DNA from: Bacilli bacterium
Lineage (GTDB): Bacteria; Bacillota_I; Bacilli_A; RF39; UBA660
Assembly: GCA_022793555.1 (NCBI GenBank)
Contig: JAAWDB010000055.1
Coordinates: forward strand, 1-7,635
DNA length: 7,635 nucleotides
Direction of reading: 5' to 3'
Shown: positions 5,508-7,635 of the stretch, piece by piece
How positions within the stretch are numbered: position 1 is the first letter of the stretch
How the letters are laid out: each line of letters opens with the position of its first letter
Translations under genes and position numbers: made by a program
The notes under the pieces: model-generated
Told to the model about the DNA's origin: nothing
The model's input: the letters and a program-made list of their open reading frames with translations, nothing else
The model's database searches: none

Positions 5508-7635
5508 ATGAAAACAAATGAATTAAATGGAAGAAGTAGTATGCAAACAAGTGATTCTTTTTCGTTATATATTAACGAAATACAAAAATATCCTTTATTA
5601 TCTTCTCTTGAGGAACAAGAATTATTTCAAGCTTTCCGTCAAGGAAATATGAATGCTAGACAACGTTTAATTGAAAGCAATCTTCGTCTTGTCGTTTTTG
5701 TGGTGAAAAAATATCTTAAAAATTCACATCACTTAAAAGCTATGGATTTAATACAAGAAGGAAATATCGGTTTAATTAAGGCTGTGGAGGCCTTTGATTT
5801 TACCAGAGGTGAATTTAGTACTTTTGCTGTTTCTACAATTGATGGTTATATTAAAAAAGCTTTTTCTACACACAATGAAGAAATTCATATATCACATGAT
5901 TTATATTGGAAAATATTGAAATATAAAAAATTAGTTGCTGAAAATAATCAAACTACCAAACAAGCTTTAGAAGACAGCTTTCTTTGTGAGCAATTAAAAG
6001 TGACAATGAAACAATTACAAACTATTAAAGAAAGAGCTAATGTTTCTATTACCAGTATCAATGAAAGAGTAAATGATGAAAATGATGATGAATTAGAAGC
6101 TTTTATTCCAATGGATTATAAAATCTTTGATGATGTATTAGATTCTATGGTGGATAAAGAATGGTTAATTTTAGCCAAAAGTATTTTGTCACCATTTCAA
6201 TATTATGTGTTGTATTGTCGTTGTTTTAGAACTCCCAATTTATCTCTTGAAGAGATTGCTAAACAGTTTAATCTTTCAAGAGAAACTATTCGTCAGAAAG
6301 AAAAAAAAGTTTTTGAGAAGTTAAAACGATATGTAGAATATCCAGATCTTTTTAGAAACAAAATTAGTGAATTAAAAAAACAAGAAGGAAAGTTATTTTA
6401 TTCTTTAAATACCGAGCCGATTACTCCTAATTCTATTATCAAGTTTTTGTATGCAAAACCATTTTTAACTGATGATGAGCAAAAAGTGTTGTATTTTAAA
6501 TTATTTGGAAAATATAAGTTAAATCACCAAGAAATTGCACGTTTTTTAAAATGTAGTAATCAAGAATATATGAATACTTGTTTGGCTTTAAAAGAAAAGT
6601 TATTTAAGATTTTTGGAAAAGTAGAGAAATTTAATAACTATAAGCATAGTGTATTAAAGCAATATGGTTCTGAGATTTATAGTCTGAATTCGAATCAAAA
6701 ATTATCTGTTATTGATTATCATATGCTATATGATTCTTATATGTCTTCTAATTATGAAGAAATTCATCATCATTTTTCGGATGTTTGGACTTGTTTAACT
6801 TATGATGAAGAACAGTTGTTAACTCGTTTTTTTTCCGTTATTCATGAATCTAAATTACATCGAGATTTTATTGAAAGAGATGTTAATTTAGCTAAATATG
6901 GTTTAAAGAGATCTAATGATTTTTTGTCCATTAAGCAACTCTATCAAACTTTTTTAGATCATCAGGATTGTTTTAATCCTGAACAACAAGATTATTTAAA
7001 TTGTTTTGTTTTTCATACTTTAGATTTACAGGAATATAAGAAACGTTATAATTCTTCTGATCATATTATAGCTGCCCATTTGTTACATCGTTTAGAATTA
7101 TGTTTTTATCATATTTTTAAAATAAATGATCCTTTATTTTCTAAGAAACATTATCAAATAGTTCGTGAAATGTATTATAATAAATTTAGTGAAAAACAAA
7201 TCCAGGCTTTAGATTTGTATTTTGGACTTAAAAATCCAAAACATTCTATTTTAGAAATTGCTAATATTTTTGATATGGAAATATCTAAAATGTCGAGTTT
7301 TATTTTTAGTTCTATTGATCATGCTATGGCTTTGTATACTGATCGTCATCATACTATTACTATTGATCGTAATTTGTATATTCCATATCTTTCTAATGAC
7401 ATTTATGAGTTTACAGAGGAAACATATCAAGTTTTAAAATATTATTTGATTGATCAGTTGTCTTATGATGAAATTCAAGAAAAAACATCTTTAAAGAAAA
7501 ATAAAATTTCACAAATTATTGTTGAGGGTTTACGGCGAATTGATTTTTATCGTTTTGGGATTATTACAGCGTTTGAAATAACTGATGAAGAACTACAAGC
7601 AGTCTTTCAATATTATTCTAAGTCCTTTTCTATTA
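5508..7635 (+). CDS. Sigma-70-family factor with a long tandem array of sigma-4-like modules, 3'-truncated
   Basis: The frame stays open from ATG 5508 to the window end: at least 709 residues, where ordinary factors of this type have about 250-400. Numbering from 5508: region 1.2 at 16-45 (SLYINEIQKYPLL), region 2.1 around NLRLVV (58-63), and region 2.2, the core-polymerase-binding helix, DLIQEGNIGLIKAVEAFD (80-97). Regions 2.3/2.4 are at 103-132, a region-3-like stretch at 133-215, and a clear region 4.2 HTH LSLEEIAKQFNLSRETIRQ (245-263). From 320 to the edge, further units resemble region 4. The 2.3 aromatic pair is missing: FSTYATWWIRQ of typical factors reads FSTFAVSTIDG (103-113). Start is uncertain: ATG 5508 has no Shine-Dalgarno sequence and lies only about 9 bases from the likely transcript start, whereas ATG 5541 (residue 12) has GGAAGA at 5529-5534 and still precedes all conserved sequence. 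Sigma homology is secure; the function is inferred. Confidence 0.88.
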   Translation, partial: MKTNELNGRSSMQTSDSFSLYINEIQKYPLLSSLEEQELFQAFRQGNMNARQRLIESNLRLVVFVVKKYLKNSHHLKAMDLIQEGNIGLIKAVEAFDFTRGEFSTFAVSTIDGYIKKAFSTHNEEIHISHDLYWKILKYKKLVAENNQTTKQALEDSFLCEQLKVTMKQLQTIKERANVSITSINERVNDENDDELEAFIPMDYKIFDDVLDSMVDKEWLILAKSILSPFQYYVLYCRCFRTPNLSLEEIAKQFNLSRETIRQKEKKVFEKLKRYVEYPDLFRNKISELKKQEGKLFYSLNTEPITPNSIIKFLYAKPFLTDDEQKVLYFKLFGKYKLNHQEIARFLKCSNQEYMNTCLALKEKLFKIFGKVEKFNNYKHSVLKQYGSEIYSLNSNQKLSVIDYHMLYDSYMSSNYEEIHHHFSDVWTCLTYDEEQLLTRFFSVIHESKLHRDFIERDVNLAKYGLKRSNDFLSIKQLYQTFLDHQDCFNPEQQDYLNCFVFHTLDLQEYKKRYNSSDHIIAAHLLHRLELCFYHIFKINDPLFSKKHYQIVREMYYNKFSEKQIQALDLYFGLKNPKHSILEIANIFDMEISKMSSFIFSSIDHAMALYTDRHHTITIDRNLYIPYLSNDIYEFTEETYQVLKYYLIDQLSYDEIQEKTSLKKNKISQIIVEGLRRIDFYRFGIITAFEITDEELQAVFQYYSKSFSI
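6180..7635 (+). repeat. Protein-level degenerate repeats: sigma region-4-like modules
   Basis: Each unit opens with a helix of form [LFI]-[STN]-x-x-x-x-x-x-hydrophobic-x-x-x-aromatic (like region 4.1) and most continue into an EIA-type HTH (like region 4.2). Openings, numbered from ATG 5508: LSPFQYYVLYCRCF (227), LTDDEQKVLYFKLF (320), LTYDEEQLLTRFF (430), FNPEQQDYLNCFVF (489), FSEKQIQALDLYF (560), FTEETYQVLKYYL (635) and ITDEELQAVFQYY (691, cut by the edge). HTH-like second halves: LNHQEIARFLKCS (338-350), LDLQEYKKRYNSS (505-517), SILEIANIFDMEISK (580-594) and LSYDEIQEKTSLKKNKISQ (651-669). The unit at 430 is weak. No DNA-level repetition is apparent, so the units have diverged in sequence. 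Confidence 0.6.

Noticed and set aside
5497..5510. GGCGATGG as the start of a fluoride riboswitch
   Set aside because: The match is one short motif at the likely transcript start, leaving no room for the aptamer before the start codon region, and the downstream gene is not a fluoride transporter.

Overview
The window is AT-rich, uses TAA at all five visible stop codons and encodes Trp only as TGG, with no in-frame TGA in any gene. That fits a low-GC Bacilli-type bacterium (Bacillota or a Mycoplasmatota-adjacent lineage, perhaps an uncultivated gut group) using the standard bacterial code, not the Mycoplasma/Spiroplasma code. All genes are on the + strand. The taxonomic placement is inference.

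Positions 2-2405: the 3' part of rnr (RNase R, truncated by the window's left edge) overlaps smpB by 20 bases. This is an RNA quality-control pair: SmpB works with tmRNA to rescue stalled ribosomes, and RNase R degrades the released defective mRNA. The tmRNA gene itself is not in the window.

Positions 2406-3250: a monocistronic unit with an extended -10 promoter, a small single-span membrane protein with an Asn-rich tail, and a hairpin terminator. After it comes an unusual G-rich island (about 3068-3160, 44 G/C in the 90 bases 3071-3160). It holds an imperfectly duplicated motif containing Shine-Dalgarno-like GGAGGTG and competing CCTA/TAGG pairing segments. It could be an unannotated small RNA or regulatory element and lies just upstream of the cdaA promoter.

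Positions 3192-5462: the cdaA-cdaR unit. CdaA is the membrane diadenylate cyclase that makes c-di-AMP, and CdaR is its extracytoplasmic YbbR-domain regulator. They overlap by 8 bases and end at a strong hairpin terminator. The usual third gene, glmM, is not next.

Positions 5464-7635: a separate promoter drives a very long open frame that runs off the right edge (at least 709 codons). Its first ~275 residues read as a sigma-70-family factor (regions 1.2, 2, 3 and 4). The following ~430 residues look like a chain of degenerate region-4-like helix-turn-helix units. A sigma factor carrying a tandem array of sigma-4-like modules is an architecture I do not recognise and is the strongest candidate in the window for something undescribed.
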